Positions 3,898 through 5,908 of a stretch of 5,908 nucleotides of DNA are shown here, one piece after another (positions within the stretch are counted from its first letter, which is position 1; every line of letters begins with the position of its first letter). The translations under genes were made by a program, and so were the position numbers. A model generated the notes under the pieces. The model made no database searches. It was not told the origin of the DNA and was given only the letters and a program-made list of their open reading frames with translations. The DNA is from Nitriliruptoraceae bacterium. Lineage in GTDB: Bacteria; Actinomycetota; Nitriliruptoria; Nitriliruptorales; Nitriliruptoraceae. The stretch spans positions 1 through 5,908 of the forward strand of contig SKNP01000288.1 in assembly GCA_007120485.1 (NCBI GenBank), read 5' to 3'.

Positions 3898-5601
3898 GTG
3901 GCGGACGTGCACCTGCCTGATCCCGACCTGCTCGAACGCCCGTGGGTCGAGACCTACCCGCCGGGTGTGCCGGTCACCTACCAGGTGCCGGTGGTCGGGC
4001 TGCCGCGGTTGCTGGATGACGCCGTCCGGGACTTCCCGGAGCGCACCGCGTTGGTCGCCGACGACGCTCGGCTCGACCATGCGACCGTGCGCGACCGGGT
4101 CGAGGATCTGGCCGCGGCCCTGCACCTGCGTGGGGTGGACGCGGGTGATCGCGTGCTGGTGGTGCTGCCGAACCTGCTGACGCTGCCGATCGTCCTGCTG
4201 GCCGTCTGGCGGCTGCGGGCCATCGCCGTCCCTCTCGAGCCGACCGTGGGCACCGACCGGTTGGCCCGCGTCGTCGAGGACGCTCGGCCGATCGCGATCG
4301 TCGCCTCCCGACGGATCCAACGCGGCCTCGGTGATCACCGGCCCGCGATCGGACTGACCGTCGACGACGATCGCTGGGTGATCGCGGCCCGGACCCGGCG
4401 CCGGTCGTGGTTGCCGTGGCGCCGCGCCACACGGACCGAGCCGTCGGCGCGGCCGGTGACGCGCCCCACCGCCGGTTCGGTCCGTGTGGAGGAGGCGGTC
4501 CTCGACGCCGCCCAGCGCGGCTGGCAGCGGCCGGTGTTCCCGGTCCCGCCCGAGGCCCCGGCACTGCTCGCCTACCGCGACGATCAGGCGACGGCCGCGC
4601 TGGTGTTCACCCACCAGCACCTCCTCGCCGCGACGTTCCAGGCCCGGCTGTGGGTCCCCGACGTGCAGGCGGGCCGCGAGGTCGCGCTCGTGACCGAGTC
4701 GTTGGCCCGGCTGGACGCGTTGGTGGTCGGCTGGCTGGCCGGGCTGTTGGCGGCCACCTCGGTGGTGTTGTTGGACGGATCCGGCGAGGACCGGTTCGCC
4801 CGCTTGGTCGAGCGGGAGCGCCCCACGTTGCTCCTGGGGACCTCGGCCCGGTTGCAGGAGGCGCTGGCCGAGGGGGACACGGCCAAGCGCGACCTGACCT
4901 CGCTGCGGGTGGTGCTGACCTGTGGACCGTCGTTGACGCCTGGCTCGCGGTCGGAGCTATCGCGACGGACCGGCGGCGCCCGGGCGCGGACGACCTTCCG
5001 ACCTCCCGACGCTGCGGGTCCCACCCACGCCCAACCCGTCTACGGCCTGACCACCGAAGGGACCGTGGGACCACCGGTCACCGACACGCTCGCGGTGGTG
5101 GTCGACCCGGACGCGCTCGACACCGTCCAGCCGGCGGGCACGGCCGGCCGCCTGCTGGTCCGTGGACCGCAGGTCGCCGCCGACGTCTGGGGCAGCCCCC
5201 GCGACGCCCACCTGGTGGACGGTTGGGCGGTCACCGACCACATCGGCACGGTCGACGAGCACGGTGCGTTCACCCCCCTCGGTCGGCTGGGCGAGATCGA
5301 TCGGCTCGGCGACACCTGGATCGCGCCGGCACGGGTCGAGGCGGCCCTGGAGGCGCACGCGGCGGTGCGTCGCGCCGGGGTGGTGGTCGACCGCGCCGCG
5401 GGACGGGTCCGTGCAGCGGTCGTCTCCCGACGCCGTCCCCGACCGACCACCGAGGAGTTGGTGGCACACTGCCGGGCACACCTCGACCCGTCGGCGGTAC
5501 CTGCCGACATCCACCTGGTCGACGACCTTCCGGAGGACGAGGCGGGCGGGGTCGAGCGCGATGAGCTGCGCGAGCGGCTCGCGGGGAAGGACACGACGTG
5601 A
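3898..5601 (+). CDS. AMP-binding (acyl-CoA synthetase-like) protein, probable pseudoenzyme
   Basis: A 567-residue protein with the fold and length of a FadD-type acyl-CoA synthetase. The N-terminus is family-like: WVETYPPGVP (16-25), LLDDAVRDFPERTALV (38-53), GDRVLVVLPN (83-92). The catalytic motifs are badly eroded. The ATP-binding loop (usually TSGTTGxPKG) is replaced by RDDQATAALV (227-236), although the following TH (238-239) remains. The YGLTE motif reads YGLTTE (382-387). The TGD motif reads TDH (446-448). The lysine of the C-terminal GK motif is Gly551, in LPEDEAGGVERDEL. The hinge/A8 stretch GRLGEIDRLGDTWIAP (462-477) is largely kept. It probably cannot adenylate a substrate, so it may bind a ligand or serve as a scaffold; this is inference. 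The GTG follows AGGAG (3888-3892) by five bases. Its stop overlaps the trpG/pabA start. The reading frame is intact, with no frameshift. Confidence 0.85.
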   Translation: MADVHLPDPDLLERPWVETYPPGVPVTYQVPVVGLPRLLDDAVRDFPERTALVADDARLDHATVRDRVEDLAAALHLRGVDAGDRVLVVLPNLLTLPIVLLAVWRLRAIAVPLEPTVGTDRLARVVEDARPIAIVASRRIQRGLGDHRPAIGLTVDDDRWVIAARTRRRSWLPWRRATRTEPSARPVTRPTAGSVRVEEAVLDAAQRGWQRPVFPVPPEAPALLAYRDDQATAALVFTHQHLLAATFQARLWVPDVQAGREVALVTESLARLDALVVGWLAGLLAATSVVLLDGSGEDRFARLVERERPTLLLGTSARLQEALAEGDTAKRDLTSLRVVLTCGPSLTPGSRSELSRRTGGARARTTFRPPDAAGPTHAQPVYGLTTEGTVGPPVTDTLAVVVDPDALDTVQPAGTAGRLLVRGPQVAADVWGSPRDAHLVDGWAVTDHIGTVDEHGAFTPLGRLGEIDRLGDTWIAPARVEAALEAHAAVRRAGVVVDRAAGRVRAAVVSRRRPRPTTEELVAHCRAHLDPSAVPADIHLVDDLPEDEAGGVERDELRERLAGKDTT

Positions 5602-5908
5602 GCGACCGCACCGGGCTGCGTGTGCTGCTCGTCGACAACTATGACTCGTTCACCTACAACCTCGCGCAGGAGCTCGGGGAGCTGGGTGCGGCCGTCGAGG
5701 TGGTGCGCAACGACGCGTTCCGTGTGGAAGACCTGCTGGCCGACCTGCCGGACGGGGTGGTGATCTCGCCGGGACCGGGTGACCCGTCCGACGCGGGGCT
5801 GTCCAACGACGTGATCCGCGCGGTGGCCGGGGTGCGGCCCCTGCTGGGTGTGTGCCTCGGACACCAGTGCATCGGCGAGGTGTACGGCGGCGACGTGGTC
5901 CGCGCCCC
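5598..5908 (+). CDS. trpG: Anthranilate/aminodeoxychorismate synthase component II (partial)
   Basis: The first 103 residues of a class I glutamine amidotransferase, cut by the window edge; the family is about 190-220 residues. It releases ammonia from glutamine for a chorismate-using partner, making anthranilate (tryptophan) or aminodeoxychorismate (folate). The signature NYDSFTYNL is at 14-22, the oxyanion-loop motif SPGPGDPSDAG at 57-67, and the nucleophile Cys86 in GVCLGHQ (84-90). The catalytic His and Glu lie beyond the window. The GTG at 5598 overlaps the upstream stop as GTGA and has GGAAGG (5585-5590) seven bases before it, so it is probably coupled to the AMP-binding gene. TrpG and PabA cannot be told apart from this fragment, and one protein often serves both pathways. 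Its presence near crgA and the sortase matches the actinobacterial origin-proximal block, where pknB often follows. Confidence 0.93.
   Translation, partial: MSDRTGLRVLLVDNYDSFTYNLAQELGELGAAVEVVRNDAFRVEDLLADLPDGVVISPGPGDPSDAGLSNDVIRAVAGVRPLLGVCLGHQCIGEVYGGDVVRA

Noticed and set aside
4407..5564. 385-residue frame inside the AMP-binding gene as a second gene or evidence of frameshift
   Set aside because: Its sequence is low-complexity Arg/Gly/Pro typical of a shadow frame, while the main frame keeps family-like sequence on both sides without interruption.

Overview
The window looks like chromosomal DNA of a very GC-rich actinobacterium. Coding regions have strong G/C bias at third codon positions, starts are often GTG, and Shine-Dalgarno motifs are GGAGG-like. 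The gene set tRNA-Ala, crgA (leftward), class E sortase (rightward), then trpG/pabA (rightward) matches the block found a short distance from dnaA/gyrA in Mycobacterium and Streptomyces. The window is therefore probably close to the replication origin. The genus cannot be fixed from sequence alone; a deep-branching high-GC lineage such as Nitriliruptoria is only a guess.

Layout, left to right. A leftward tRNA-Ala(UGC) at 108-181 is followed on its own strand by strong GC-rich dyads. A small membrane protein with a C-terminal zinc-ribbon-like motif runs rightward at 433-750. A non-coding stretch of about 370 bases (751-1116) holds six 18-19 bp tandem repeats, a long palindrome made of two facing DnaA-box-like sequences, and a perfect DnaA box in the loop of an inverted repeat. 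crgA (1117-1389, leftward) is divergent from a class E sortase (1683-2390), which is coupled by a 4-base overlap to a 68-70 residue single-pass membrane protein (2387-2599). A polyprenyl diphosphate synthase (2678-3748, leftward) converges on that pair. It is divergent from a 567-residue protein of the AMP-binding (acyl-CoA synthetase) superfamily at 3898-5601. This protein is overlapped by 4 bases by the start of the glutamine amidotransferase TrpG/PabA (5598 to the window edge).

Functional themes are cell division control (CrgA), surface protein anchoring (sortase), isoprenoid chain elongation, and chorismate-derived amination for tryptophan or folate. The two most unusual items are the AMP-binding protein, whose intact reading frame has lost most catalytic motifs and looks like a pseudoenzyme, and the repeat plus DnaA-box cluster between the zinc-ribbon gene and crgA.
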